The translations under genes were made by a program, and so were the position numbers. Under the pieces are notes generated by a model. The model saw nothing but the letters and a program-made list of their open reading frames with translations, did no database searches and had not been told where the DNA came from. Shown here one piece after another: positions 25,299 through 34,760 of a DNA stretch of 64,000 nt. The DNA comes from RHLJ01 sp963974345 (lineage in GTDB: Bacteria; Bacteroidota; Rhodothermia; Balneolales; Balneolaceae): positions 248,001 to 312,000 of the forward strand of contig CAXBBW010000001.1 in assembly GCA_963974345.1 (NCBI GenBank), given 5' to 3'. How positions within the stretch are numbered: position 1 is the first letter of the stretch; each line of letters opens with the position of its first letter.

Positions 25299-27707
25299 AT
25301 GAAAGTATCGTACAATTGGCTTAAGGAATTTATTAACCTACCTCTCTCACCTGCTGAAACAGCAAATAAACTAACATTAATTGGTTTAGAAGAGGAAGAG
25401 ATTTTTGAGTATGGAAATACGCTTGATGGGGTTATCGTAGGTGAAGTAACCGAAGTAATTCAACATCCCAATGCAGATCGACTTAAAGTGTGCCAAGTTA
25501 ATCTTGGTGATGAAACCGTACAAATTGTGTGTGGAGCTAAAAATGTAGCTCAAGGTCAAAAAGTACCCGTTGCCACAGTTGGCTCTACCCTTCCAATTAA
25601 ATTAGATGATGGAAACTTTTTAACACTTCGAAAAGCTAAACTTCGTGGCGAAGTTTCTAACGGAATGATCTGTGCAGAAGACGAACTTGGTTTGGGCACA
25701 AATCATGATGGAATCATGGTTTTAGACACTTCAGTTGAAGCTGGAACACCTATAAATCAGGTTTTTGATATTTATACTGATACAATCATAGACATAGCTA
25801 TTACCCCTAATCGTCCAGATTCTACTTGTCATTTAGGAGTAGCACGTGATTTATCGGCTGCTTTAAATCTAGATCTGAAAAAGCCTACAATTAAGACTAG
25901 CCCTATTGTAGTTCAAAACTCTTCTGACATTTCCATTGAAATAGAAAGTCCAGAGAAATGTAATCGCTATGTTGGAAAAATGATTAAAAATGTGGAGATC
26001 AAAGAATCTCCAGCCTGGTTAAAGAATCGGTTAATGGCTTTAGGTTTGCGATCTGTAAATAATGTTGTTGATGTTACCAATTACGTTATGCACGAATTAG
26101 GTCAGCCACTCCACGCCTTTGATTATGATGAAATCAAAGGAAAAAAAATTATTATAAAGGACTTCGAAAAGGAAATAGAGTTTGAGACTTTAGATCATAC
26201 AAAAAGAAAATGTGCAGCTGGCACATTATTTATCTGTGATGGAAACGGCCCGATTGCAATAGCAGGTGTTATGGGTGGGCTTCATTCTGAAGTAAGTGAC
26301 TCAACTACAAATATTTTACTTGAAAGCGCTTATTTCGATCCTGGCACAATTCGTAAAGCAGCTAAAGCTCAAACTTTACAAACGGATGCTTCTTATCGCT
26401 TTGAACGAGGAATTGACCCTAATTTACAGGCATTAGCTGCTGATAGAGCCGCCGCTCTAATCGCAAAAGTTTCAGGCGGAACCCTTAATGAAGAATTGAT
26501 AGACATTCACCCTATCAAAACTGAACCTCTTACACTCACTCTTAGAAAAAGTTATTTAAATAGACTTCTTGGAACCAATCTAAGTATTGATGAAGCCATT
26601 GAGATTATAAATGGTTTGGAAATGGAGGTCGTTTCTAAAGATACAGAGAAAGCAACATTCAAAATCCCAACTTTTAGACCTGATTTGGTTCGTGAAGTTG
26701 ACTTAATTGAAGAAGTAGGTCGATTGTATGATTACAATAGAATCGAAGCTCCAAATCATGGTATTTTTGTATCTACAGAAACATTCTCCGAATGGGAACT
26801 ATTAGTTTCTAAAATTAAAAAGAGTGCTGTTGAATTAGGTTTTAGAGAGATTTATTCAAACTCATTAATTTCAGAAAAAGAAGCGGAACAATTTGGTTCT
26901 TTAGATTCTATGGTAGGAACTTTGAATCCTCTTACAAAGGATATGACTACTCTCCGACCTTCACTTTTACATGGCTTCTTAAAAGCGGCTGCCTATAATT
27001 TTAACCGTAAAGCTAGTGCTGTCCGGTTTTTTGAACTTGGAAATGTATTTGAGCAAAGTGAAGATTGGACATTTCATCAAGGGATAAAAGAGCAAACGCA
27101 TGTTTTATTCGGTATCTCTGGATTTAAAGCAACAGAACATTGGTCAACAAAGCCGGTTTCCTATTCAGCATTTGATTTGAAATCTGTATTAAATGCCTTT
27201 TTCGCTAAACTCGGATTGAAAGAAGGAGTTTCTTCATTATATGAAAATGATGTACTTGTTTATTCGTATAAAAACATTGTTCTTGGTGAATTAAAGCCAA
27301 TTGAGAAAGGATTAAAAAAAGCTTACGACTTAGAACCTAATGCTTTTATAGCTGAACTTTCTATCAACTCTATTAAAGCGGCCTTAGAAAAATTACCAGT
27401 ACAAAGTTATAAATCTATACCCAAATTTCCTGCTTTCGAATTTGATTTTGCCGTGATAGTTGATGGCTCTGTTACTGCCGGCGACCTAATAACTACTATA
27501 AAATCTAAAGCTGGAAATACACTACAAAGCATTGAAATCTTTGATGTTTTTGAAGGAGAATCCCTTGGAAAAGGAAATAAAAGTATAGCCTTCAGGCTTC
27601 ATTTCCTTGATCCTAACAAGACCTTGAATATCAAAGAAGTAGAACCTATTATAAACCGAGTTGTTAAAATTTTGGAGAAACAGTTCTCCGCCAAACTTAG
27701 AGGATAA
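25299..27707 (+). CDS. pheT: Phenylalanine--tRNA ligase beta subunit
   Basis: An 802-residue protein with the full bacterial domain set: N-terminal MKVSYNWLKEF, an EMAP/OB tRNA-binding domain (about 40-150, HPNADRLKVCQVNLG), B3/B4 editing region (VDVTNYVMHELGQPLHAFD), B5 DNA-binding-like domain (about 405-480), the inactive synthetase-like core, and a C-terminal FDX-ACB anticodon domain (from about 710, FPAFEFDFAVIVD). It starts 18 bp after pheS. A small coiled-coil gene follows after 14 bp. Confidence 0.97.
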   Translation: MKVSYNWLKEFINLPLSPAETANKLTLIGLEEEEIFEYGNTLDGVIVGEVTEVIQHPNADRLKVCQVNLGDETVQIVCGAKNVAQGQKVPVATVGSTLPIKLDDGNFLTLRKAKLRGEVSNGMICAEDELGLGTNHDGIMVLDTSVEAGTPINQVFDIYTDTIIDIAITPNRPDSTCHLGVARDLSAALNLDLKKPTIKTSPIVVQNSSDISIEIESPEKCNRYVGKMIKNVEIKESPAWLKNRLMALGLRSVNNVVDVTNYVMHELGQPLHAFDYDEIKGKKIIIKDFEKEIEFETLDHTKRKCAAGTLFICDGNGPIAIAGVMGGLHSEVSDSTTNILLESAYFDPGTIRKAAKAQTLQTDASYRFERGIDPNLQALAADRAAALIAKVSGGTLNEELIDIHPIKTEPLTLTLRKSYLNRLLGTNLSIDEAIEIINGLEMEVVSKDTEKATFKIPTFRPDLVREVDLIEEVGRLYDYNRIEAPNHGIFVSTETFSEWELLVSKIKKSAVELGFREIYSNSLISEKEAEQFGSLDSMVGTLNPLTKDMTTLRPSLLHGFLKAAAYNFNRKASAVRFFELGNVFEQSEDWTFHQGIKEQTHVLFGISGFKATEHWSTKPVSYSAFDLKSVLNAFFAKLGLKEGVSSLYENDVLVYSYKNIVLGELKPIEKGLKKAYDLEPNAFIAELSINSIKAALEKLPVQSYKSIPKFPAFEFDFAVIVDGSVTAGDLITTIKSKAGNTLQSIEIFDVFEGESLGKGNKSIAFRLHFLDPNKTLNIKEVEPIINRVVKILEKQFSAKLRG

Positions 27708-27721
27708 TTAGGTGAAGCAAT

Positions 27722-27976
27722 ATGGAACAGGTATCTGAGCAAACCGAGCGTTTTAAAGAATTGCTTGGCGATGTTTATGAGGAAGTCGATTCCTTAAAAC
27801 AAGAAATCAGAGAGTTAAAAAAGGAAAATTCGAAACTGGTTTCAAAAATCGAAGATTTAAGAGGAAAACAAACTGATATTTTTTCAGCAATCAGTGAATC
27901 CGAACGTTTGACTCTTCGTCAACATGTTCAAGGTCTTATTTCAAAAATCGATAATCATTTAAGTTCACAAGCATGA
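27722..27976 (+). CDS. Small coiled-coil protein (ZapB-like position)
   Basis: 84 residues. Positions 15-60 form an uninterrupted heptad-rich coiled coil (EVDSLKQEIRELKKENSKLV). There is no signal peptide. It overlaps the start of zapA by 4 bp and sits right after pheT, a place where several Bacteroidota carry an uncharacterised short coiled-coil gene. By coupling with zapA, a divisome accessory role is plausible, but sequence similarity to ZapB itself is not demonstrable by eye. Confidence 0.6.
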   Translation: MEQVSEQTERFKELLGDVYEEVDSLKQEIRELKKENSKLVSKIEDLRGKQTDIFSAISESERLTLRQHVQGLISKIDNHLSSQA

Positions 27977-28266
27977 AATCGATAAAAGTTAATATTCTTG
28001 GAAAACCTTACCCCCTTAAAGTTGAAGATCACGAAGAAGAAACAATGATACGAATTTGCAAATATGTAGATGAACGGTTTCAAACATATCGTACTCAGCT
28101 GGTAAAGCAACCTGAATCTACTGTAATGGTACTAGCTGCTCTTAGTATTGCTGAAGAGCTTTTTGAGAGAAAGCAAAATAATACCGACTTGGAAAAAAAT
28201 GAAGAAGTATTGATGCAACGCGTTAATGCAAGCATGGAACGACTTCTTGAAGATATGAGAGCTTAA
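27973..28266 (+). CDS. zapA: Cell division protein ZapA
   Basis: 97 residues. The N-terminal domain (KVNILGKPYPLKV, followed by EEETMIRICKYVDERF) and the VMVLAALSIAEELF helix are the ZapA signature, followed by a C-terminal coiled coil. ZapA bundles FtsZ filaments at the Z-ring. It is translationally coupled to the upstream coiled-coil gene by a 4-bp overlap. The ribonuclease Y gene that often follows zapA in related genomes is absent here, and ymdB comes next. Confidence 0.85.
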   Translation: MKSIKVNILGKPYPLKVEDHEEETMIRICKYVDERFQTYRTQLVKQPESTVMVLAALSIAEELFERKQNNTDLEKNEEVLMQRVNASMERLLEDMRA

Positions 28267-28305
28267 TTTCTTCATTCATTATTAACTATTTTAAAGAGAA
28301 CTATT

Positions 28306-29118
28306 TTGGCTGAAACTATCAGCATTTTATTTGTGGGCGATATTGTTGGAAACCCCGGACTAACTATTACCGAAACTATTCTTCCAAGCCTTATAAAAAA
28401 GCATAATGCCGACTTCGTGATTGCGAATGGCGAGAATTCTCATGAAGGTCACGGTATAAATGATACTATTATAAAAAATCTATTATCACTTGGTGTACAT
28501 GTAGTTACGGGTGGAGATCACTCTTTTGATAAATGGAAAGTCTTTAACTATATGAGGGAACATAATCACATCCTCCGCCCTCTTAATTACCCTAAAGGAA
28601 ATGCTGGATTAGGCTTCGGAGTATATGAAATTCCGAATACTTCTTTCAAAATCGGTGTTTTAAATTTACAAGGTCGAACATTTATGAAGCCAATTGATGA
28701 CCCTTTCTCTGCTGCAGATTGGGCGGTTTCTAAAATGCTTGAAGAAACAAATATCATATTTGTAGATATGCATGCCGAAGCGACTGCAGAAAAAGTTTCT
28801 ATGGCTTGGCATTTGGATGGTAGAGCTTCTGTTTTAGTTGGTACACACACTCATATTCCAACGGGAGATGCTCGCATTTTTCCTGAAGGGCTTGGGTATT
28901 TAACAGACGCAGGAATGACTGGTTCGTTTAATTCTTCATTAGGGATGGATAAAAAGGTAGCCATAAAGCGCTTCGTTACTGGGGTTCACCAAAAATACCA
29001 ACCTGCGAATGGTGATAATCACTTATGTGGAGTTTTAGCAAAAGTGGATACTGAAACTGGTAAATGTGTTCACATTGAACCTGTTATTTATCCAGGATTT
29101 AATTCTTCAGTTGAATAA
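28306..29118 (+). CDS. ymdB: TIGR00282/YmdB-type metallophosphoesterase
   Basis: A 270-residue enzyme starting at TTG 28306 behind an AAAGAGA element. Metal-ligand motifs: GDIVGNPG at residues 11-18, NGENSHEG near 41, TGGDHSFD near 69, DMHAEATAEK near 155, and GTHTHIPT near 182. The family hydrolyses 2',3'-cyclic nucleotide phosphodiesters, and in Bacillus YmdB influences motility and biofilm decisions. It ends one base before the ABC transporter ATPase gene. Confidence 0.88.
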   Translation: MAETISILFVGDIVGNPGLTITETILPSLIKKHNADFVIANGENSHEGHGINDTIIKNLLSLGVHVVTGGDHSFDKWKVFNYMREHNHILRPLNYPKGNAGLGFGVYEIPNTSFKIGVLNLQGRTFMKPIDDPFSAADWAVSKMLEETNIIFVDMHAEATAEKVSMAWHLDGRASVLVGTHTHIPTGDARIFPEGLGYLTDAGMTGSFNSSLGMDKKVAIKRFVTGVHQKYQPANGDNHLCGVLAKVDTETGKCVHIEPVIYPGFNSSVE

Positions 29119-29119
29119 A

Positions 29120-29812
29120 ATGTCTGATAACTCTTTTGTTCTTAAAGGTGAGAATATTTCTAAAAGCTATAAAAGCGAACAAGCAGAAGCTCGTCTTCAA
29201 GTACTTAAAGATGTTTCTGTTGAAATTAAGGAGGGCAGCATAACTTCAATTGTTGGCTCTAGTGGGAGCGGGAAAAGCACCCTTCTACATATTTTGGGAG
29301 GGTTGGATAAACCTGATTCTGGAACGGTATATTGGGGTGATAAGAAAATTTCGACAATGAATTCCGATCAACTTGCTGAGTTTAGAAATAAGAATATTGG
29401 GTTTGTTTTCCAGTTTCATCACCTTCTTCCCGAGTTTACTGCGCTTGAGAATGTGAGTATGCCTGCTCTAATTGCAGGGGAATCACTTGAAAAAGCTTCA
29501 AAAAGAGCTCTAAGTTTATTAGAAAGATTTGGTGTTGGTGAACGCAAAAATCACCGTCCAACTCAATTATCTGGTGGGGAGCAACAACGGGTTTCAATGG
29601 CAAGAGCCTTAATGAACAAGCCTTCTTTAATTTTAGCAGATGAACCCACTGGTAACTTAGATGATGCTAACACAGCTACCATTTTAAATATGCTCTATCA
29701 GCTAAGAGATGAGGATGATGTTACTGTTTTACTAATCACTCATGAAAAAACAATTGCAGAACAATCTGATATAATCCTAGAAATAAAAAATGGTGAATTG
29801 AGTCCACTTTAA
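29120..29812 (+). CDS. lolD: LolD-like ABC transporter ATPase
   Basis: 230 residues from ATG 29120; the frame extends upstream into ymdB, but this ATG begins the normal LolD N-terminus. Walker A GSSGSGKST (residues 46-54), Q-loop FVFQFHHLLPEFTALENV, signature LSGGEQQR, and Walker B LILADEPTGNLDD are all present. The motifs place it with the LolD/MacB/FtsE ATPases that power lipoprotein release or mechanotransmission rather than import. No permease gene is adjacent, so the LolC/E-like partner must lie elsewhere. Confidence 0.85.
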   Translation: MSDNSFVLKGENISKSYKSEQAEARLQVLKDVSVEIKEGSITSIVGSSGSGKSTLLHILGGLDKPDSGTVYWGDKKISTMNSDQLAEFRNKNIGFVFQFHHLLPEFTALENVSMPALIAGESLEKASKRALSLLERFGVGERKNHRPTQLSGGEQQRVSMARALMNKPSLILADEPTGNLDDANTATILNMLYQLRDEDDVTVLLITHEKTIAEQSDIILEIKNGELSPL

Positions 29813-29881
29813 GTTTTGCTATGATGCAAAACTGCCTTATTTTTAAAGTCTGAAATTTTACTGATAACATCTATATAAGTC

Positions 29882-30568
29882 ATGTCGAAACACCTTTCCA
29901 AAGAAGAACTAGAATCTGATCCGCTAATTGAAAATTATAATAAAGCGGCCAATTTCTTCAATGAAAATAAAACCACTATTATTGCCCTTTTTATAAGTTT
30001 AATTGTAGTTATAGGAGCATTTATAGGTTATAATTTTTACTCTGCAAGTCAAGAAGAAAAAGCACAACAATTATTAGCAATTGCTGAAGGTTACTATGCT
30101 GAAGGTGACTTTGATAAAGCTATTAATGGTGACAGCTTTGAATTAACTTATGGTTTCTTAGCGATAGCTAATGATTATTCTGGAACTGAAGCTGGTAATT
30201 TAGCTATTTATTACGCGTCTGTTTCTAGTTTCAAACTTGGTAATATTGAAGATGCACTTGATTATCTATCACGATATGATGCCCCTAAAGGCATTCTTGG
30301 AGTTGGGCCTGTTTCTTTTAATGCTAAGCTTCTTCTTGCGAACGGCAGTACTGAAAAAGCTGCTGAGACATTTGTAAAAGCTGCAAATTGGGATACAAAT
30401 GATTCCACTACTCCATATAATTTATTAAAAGCTGCGGAAGCTTATTATCAATCTGGTAATTTTTCTAAAGCTGAAGAGTTAACAGATAGAATTATTAATG
30501 AATATCCTACTAGTAGTGAAGTTGCTAATTCACAAAATCTACAAGGTAAAATATCAGTTGCTAGCTAA
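29882..30568 (+). CDS. Membrane-anchored TPR protein (YfgM-like)
   Basis: 228 residues: a cytoplasmic N-terminus of about 30 residues, one membrane helix (about 33-52, TTIIALFISLIVVIGAFIGY), then a periplasmic region of TPR-like helical repeats (AEGYYAEGDFDKAI, KAAEAYYQSGNFSKAEEL). This architecture matches the YfgM/TPR_21 family, involved in chaperoning at the Sec translocon in E. coli. It is followed by a terminator and starts 69 bp after lolD. Confidence 0.7.
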   Translation: MSKHLSKEELESDPLIENYNKAANFFNENKTTIIALFISLIVVIGAFIGYNFYSASQEEKAQQLLAIAEGYYAEGDFDKAINGDSFELTYGFLAIANDYSGTEAGNLAIYYASVSSFKLGNIEDALDYLSRYDAPKGILGVGPVSFNAKLLLANGSTEKAAETFVKAANWDTNDSTTPYNLLKAAEAYYQSGNFSKAEELTDRIINEYPTSSEVANSQNLQGKISVAS

Positions 30569-30575
30569 TTTATTT

Positions 30576-30600
30576 AAGGCTCCTTTTGGAGCCTTTTTTA
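30576..30600 (+). terminator. Rho-independent terminator after the TPR gene
   Basis: AAGGCTCC (30576-30583), TTTT loop and GGAGCCTT (30588-30595), followed by a T-tract to 30599. It closes the pheS-to-TPR gene run. Confidence 0.92.
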
Positions 30601-30660
30601 TTTTAACTCTGTTTTACTTCAAAACTCTACTCTCACAAGAATAAATTTCAGTTAAAAATT

Positions 30661-31995
30661 ATGTCGAAAGAAAATAAATATCTCTTACCATTTATTGTTG
30701 TTACTACCCTTTTCTTTATGTGGGGACTAATTACAGTTTTAGTGGATTCTCTTGTTCCAAGGTTAAGGGATGTTTTTGAGCTTTCATATTTTCAATCAGG
30801 TATTATTCAATTTGCATTTTTTACAGCATATGCTGTTTTTTCTGTACCAGGTGGTATTCTAATTTCAAGAATCGGTTACAAAAAAGGTGCTATTACAGGT
30901 TTAATAACTATAGGTATAGCTTGTCTTTTGTTTTATCCAGCTGCTGAATTTAGAGTTTTTGGGATATTTCTTTTAGCAATGTTTGTATTGGCTGGTGGTA
31001 TAACAATTCTTCAAGTTGCTGCAAATCCTTATATAGCAGCATTAGGCCCAGCCAAAACAGCTTCAAGTCGCCTAAACCTTGCTCAGGCTTTCAACTCCTT
31101 AGGAACCACAATTGCCCCATTACTTAGTGCAGCTTTTATTCTAAGTAGTAGTGTACTTAGTTCTTCTGAAATTAATGCTTTAAGCGAAGCTGAAAAACTT
31201 TCTTATTATGTAACAGAATCTTCTGCTGTTCAAGGACCATTCCTAGTTCTTGCTGCAGTAATATTTATTTTAGCTCTAGCTTTTGGAGCATTCAAGCTTC
31301 CTCAGATAATTTCAGATAACGACAATGCAACTGGTGATTATAAAATAGCATTAAAGAAAAAGCACTTAATGTTCGGTGCTCTAGGAATTTTTGTTTATGT
31401 AGGTGCAGAAGTTTCAATAGGTAGTTATTTGATTAATTATTTTCTTGATTTAGATATTGAAAAACTTGTTGCAGATAGTTCTTTAATGTCTGGTTTAGCC
31501 TCAACTCTTTCTTCTGTATTCTCCGATATTGATTTAGCTAATATGAGTGTATCTCAATTAGCTGGCACATTTGTATTTTTTTACTGGGGTGGAGCTATGG
31601 TCGGTAGATTTATAGGTTCCGCAATCCTTCAAAAAATTCCCGCTGGGAATCTTTTAGCATTGTATGGAGTTATAAATGTGTTGCTATTAGTGGTAAGTAT
31701 GGTAAGTACTGGATACCTCGCAATGTGGTCAATTCTAGCAATTGGTCTATTCAACTCCATTATGTTTCCTACCATTTTTACTTTATCGATTGATAATTTA
31801 AAAGAACATACAGCTCAAGGTTCAGGAATACTGTGTACCGCAATTGTTGGGGGTGCTATTATCCCTCCTTTATACGGTAAAATTGCTGATATAGCTGGAC
31901 TACAATTAGCGCTTATTTTTATCGCATTATGTTATGCATATATAGCTTGGTATGGCAAAGTTGGTTCTAAAATTGGAAACCCAATTTCTGAGTAG
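30661..31995 (+). CDS. FHS-family (FucP/GluP-like) sugar/proton symporter
   Basis: A 444-residue major facilitator with 12 hydrophobic segments. FFMWGLITVLVDSLVPRLRD at residues 19-38 and the LQVAANPYIAALGP signature near 122 identify the fucose-galactose-glucose:H+ symporter branch. The convergent neighbouring gene encodes a ROK kinase, so uptake and phosphorylation of a neutral hexose is the likely joint role. The sugar may be the product of the glycoside hydrolases encoded at 39-43 kb. Confidence 0.88.
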   Translation: MSKENKYLLPFIVVTTLFFMWGLITVLVDSLVPRLRDVFELSYFQSGIIQFAFFTAYAVFSVPGGILISRIGYKKGAITGLITIGIACLLFYPAAEFRVFGIFLLAMFVLAGGITILQVAANPYIAALGPAKTASSRLNLAQAFNSLGTTIAPLLSAAFILSSSVLSSSEINALSEAEKLSYYVTESSAVQGPFLVLAAVIFILALAFGAFKLPQIISDNDNATGDYKIALKKKHLMFGALGIFVYVGAEVSIGSYLINYFLDLDIEKLVADSSLMSGLASTLSSVFSDIDLANMSVSQLAGTFVFFYWGGAMVGRFIGSAILQKIPAGNLLALYGVINVLLLVVSMVSTGYLAMWSILAIGLFNSIMFPTIFTLSIDNLKEHTAQGSGILCTAIVGGAIIPPLYGKIADIAGLQLALIFIALCYAYIAWYGKVGSKIGNPISE

Positions 31996-31999
31996 AATT

Positions 32000-33100
32000 C
32001 TATTTCTTATTTATTTCATTTAATGCATAGTGATAGGCACCTATTGCTACCGCATTATCTGTTCCTAGTTTAGAAAGTCCAACTGCTGTATACTTTTTTT
32101 CATGATAAACGACTTTCCTTTCTGATTTTGGGACCAGAATCTTTTTAGAATCATTTAATACGAATTGTTTACGGTCCCATTCTTTTTCTATATCGTAAAC
32201 TGATTGGATAAGTCTCCGATGTTTAATTCCATTCAACGCAGTAAAATATCCATTTAGCTCATCCATCATCGATTTTGAAAAAATAGAATACGCTCCACTT
32301 ACTCCTCCTCCTATAACAACAACTCCATCAAGTAACGTTATAATATTTGCTATGGCATCCCCAAGAGCTTCACCAAAACGTAGAAATGCTTCTAAGGCTG
32401 CTTGCTGAACACCCAGTTTATTCCCCTTTGCTATATTAAAAATATCTCTTGGTTCAGGTGATTTAGAAGGATTAATAGAGATTTGCTCAGCATACATCCG
32501 CTTAATAGATCGAATACTTAGAGTATCCTCTATACTCGTATAATTGAATTGCTTATTTCTTAATAACCATCCTTCAGCGGCTGCGCTATTATCACCTTCA
32601 AGCAATTCTCCATTGATTGTAATCCCTACCCCAAATCCAGTTCCAAGGGTTATTCCAATTAAGTTTTTATATATTTTTGGGTTATTCGCTGTCTCCAAAA
32701 GATGATTTAAATATGGAAGAAACCCTGCTTTAGATTCTCCAAGTGTGAATAAATCTCCATCATTATTTATAAATACAGGAACATCAAATGCATCCTCTAA
32801 TATAGGTCCTAAGGGTACTCCGCCCTTAAAAATAGGTAAGTTAGGAAGGTCTCCAATAATTCCGTTCTTATAATCTGATGGACCAGGAAAAGCAAAACTG
32901 ATAGCATCTGGTTTTTCTGGGAATGATGATGAAAGTTTTTTAAAACCAGATATTATAGAACCAATACATAAATCAAGATTGGTTAAATCAGCAGGAATTG
33001 TAAACTTCTCGCCATAAAGCTCCCCATCCTTTCGAGCAGAAAATACAAAGTTTGTACCTCCTGCATCCAGTGTTAGAACTAATATTGATTTTTTTTTCAT
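32000..33100 (-). CDS. ROK family sugar kinase, lacking the zinc-binding cysteine motif
   Basis: A 366-residue actin-fold protein without a helix-turn-helix region, hence a kinase rather than a regulator. The phosphate-1 motif is LDAGGTNF (D12, G14, G15, T16), the mid-protein GTGFGVGI precedes the sugar site, and VVIGGGVSGAYSIF is the adenosine motif. The CxCGxxGCxE zinc loop typical of ROK glucokinases is absent after the GEL/AAAEGW stretch, as in some Bacteroidota ROK proteins. It is convergent with the FHS transporter gene, with a 4-bp gap. Confidence 0.82.
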   Translation of the reverse strand: MKKKSILVLTLDAGGTNFVFSARKDGELYGEKFTIPADLTNLDLCIGSIISGFKKLSSSFPEKPDAISFAFPGPSDYKNGIIGDLPNLPIFKGGVPLGPILEDAFDVPVFINNDGDLFTLGESKAGFLPYLNHLLETANNPKIYKNLIGITLGTGFGVGITINGELLEGDNSAAAEGWLLRNKQFNYTSIEDTLSIRSIKRMYAEQISINPSKSPEPRDIFNIAKGNKLGVQQAALEAFLRFGEALGDAIANIITLLDGVVVIGGGVSGAYSIFSKSMMDELNGYFTALNGIKHRRLIQSVYDIEKEWDRKQFVLNDSKKILVPKSERKVVYHEKKYTAVGLSKLGTDNAVAIGAYHYALNEINKK

Positions 33101-33171
33101 TGTTTAGTTATAATGAATGAAGAATAAGTAGCTTAATTTATTGAAGATCATTTAACCTTTAATATACCTAG

Positions 33172-34008
33172 ATGTTTAATCGCCGTATCACAATTATACT
33201 TGGATTTTCAATTTTTATCCTGATTGTATTCGATGCCTATCAACAAAAGTATTATGTAGATACTTTTAATTTAAGTACTGTGGGTTTCAATTTCTTCTAT
33301 CTTTTAAAAAGTCACTCATTGAGATGGTTAGTTTGGCTAATTGGAAGTATTCCATATGTACGTTTTGCTAGAAGTATTTTCTCAAAAAGAATAGAAGATA
33401 TTTCAAATCGAAGTTTTCTATCACTCTTAATGTCTATTATATTTTCTATTCTCATCATAATTCTTCTTATTAGTATCGCAAGTGCGTTTTTATTTAATGA
33501 ACAAGCATCATTTACAGTAATTTTAGAGTGGTATAGATTTATATTTTTTCAAAAAGTATTGGGTTTTACTTTAGCTTCTTCACTTTTAGTGTTACTGATT
33601 TATAACAGTTCTACAAAAAAAGTAATACATGCACAATGGATCGAAATTAATCAACTAAAAAAGAAAGCTAATCAAGTTCCACCTTCTCAAGAAAACCAAA
33701 GTATTAGTATAAAAATTGGAAACAGATTAAAAATTATACCATTAAATGAAATTTATTGGTTTGAATCAGATGACTATTGTGTGAAAATACACACGAAACT
33801 AAAATCTTATAGTCTTCGAAAGAGCTTAAAGTCTTTGGAAAAAGAACTATGGGATTTTCGCTTTGTTAGAGTCCATAGAAAAGCACTTCTTAATTTAAGT
33901 TTTTTAGATCAAATTGATTTCAATTTTGGAGTAGTTCGACTTTTAGATAACACCGAATTACCTGTATCTAAATCGGGAGCTCGAATGCTAAAAAAAGCTG
34001 TTTCTTAG
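33172..34008 (+). CDS. Membrane-bound LytTR-family transcription regulator
   Basis: 278 residues: three to four hydrophobic segments in the first 150 residues, then a LytTR DNA-binding domain (about 180-278) with IPLNEIYWFESDDYCVKIH and FVRVHRKALLNL. There is no receiver domain, so the signal probably comes through the membrane part rather than phosphorylation. It is divergent from the ROK kinase gene (71 bp) and followed after 93 bp by a secreted protein that could be its sensor partner or target. Confidence 0.82.
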   Translation: MFNRRITIILGFSIFILIVFDAYQQKYYVDTFNLSTVGFNFFYLLKSHSLRWLVWLIGSIPYVRFARSIFSKRIEDISNRSFLSLLMSIIFSILIIILLISIASAFLFNEQASFTVILEWYRFIFFQKVLGFTLASSLLVLLIYNSSTKKVIHAQWIEINQLKKKANQVPPSQENQSISIKIGNRLKIIPLNEIYWFESDDYCVKIHTKLKSYSLRKSLKSLEKELWDFRFVRVHRKALLNLSFLDQIDFNFGVVRLLDNTELPVSKSGARMLKKAVS

Positions 34009-34101
34009 TATTTACTGCAAATTCATACCTACTCTCTGCAAATTTGTGAATAATGGATTTTTTTTATTTATCTAGGAGTAAATCAAAATTAAATTTTACC
34101 T

Positions 34102-34671
34102 ATGAAGACTCTGTTACTTTTCTATTTATTCTCAGTACTATCACTCTCTGCTTTTGCTCAATATAATTACACTATATCAGAAGAGAACCCATTTGGAAAA
34201 CTGAACCCCAATGCACCAAAAGAAGTAGCTGATTATGACCTATTAATTGGAGAGTCTCAATGTACTTCAATTTCAAGAGCTCCAGACCAAACTTGGAATC
34301 CTGAAATAAAAATGTTGTGGAGATTTAAATACATCATGAATGGGATGGCCGTACAAGACGAAACTCTAAAAGAAGATGGCACTCATTCAGGAAGTATTCG
34401 ACAATTCAATTCGGATAGTTCAGCGTGGTATGTCCATTACTTTTCATCAGGTTCTGCTCCTTCACAGTTACCAGTGTGGAATGGTAGTACGATTAAGGAT
34501 GGAGAAATAATTCTATATAGAGAACAATCTTCACCAAATGGGTTAGAAGGATTTTATAAAATCAGATTTTTTGATGTCAAAAAAAATTCTTTCAAATGGA
34601 TTGGTGCTTGGGTTAATAAAGATGAAAGTATTCAATTTCCAACATGGAAAATATCTTGCCAAAAAAATTAG
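34102..34671 (+). CDS. Secreted DUF1579-like protein
   Basis: 189 residues with a clear signal peptide (cleavage after AFAQ, about residue 20). The mature part starts with DYDLLIGESQC and continues with beta-strand-rich segments (AVQDETLKEDGTHSGSIRQF, SAWYVHYFS, FKWIGAWVNKD). This is the look of the DUF1579/calycin-like proteins that measure or hold small ligands. No catalytic residues are recognisable. It lies directly downstream of the LytTR regulator. Confidence 0.55.
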   Translation: MKTLLLFYLFSVLSLSAFAQYNYTISEENPFGKLNPNAPKEVADYDLLIGESQCTSISRAPDQTWNPEIKMLWRFKYIMNGMAVQDETLKEDGTHSGSIRQFNSDSSAWYVHYFSSGSAPSQLPVWNGSTIKDGEIILYREQSSPNGLEGFYKIRFFDVKKNSFKWIGAWVNKDESIQFPTWKISCQKN

Positions 34672-34760
34672 AATTTGATTTATTACCATATGCAATTACG
34701 ATTAACACTGGTGCTGCATCGTTTTTTGTAAAACTTGTTCTCTCGTTATTAAATTAATGA

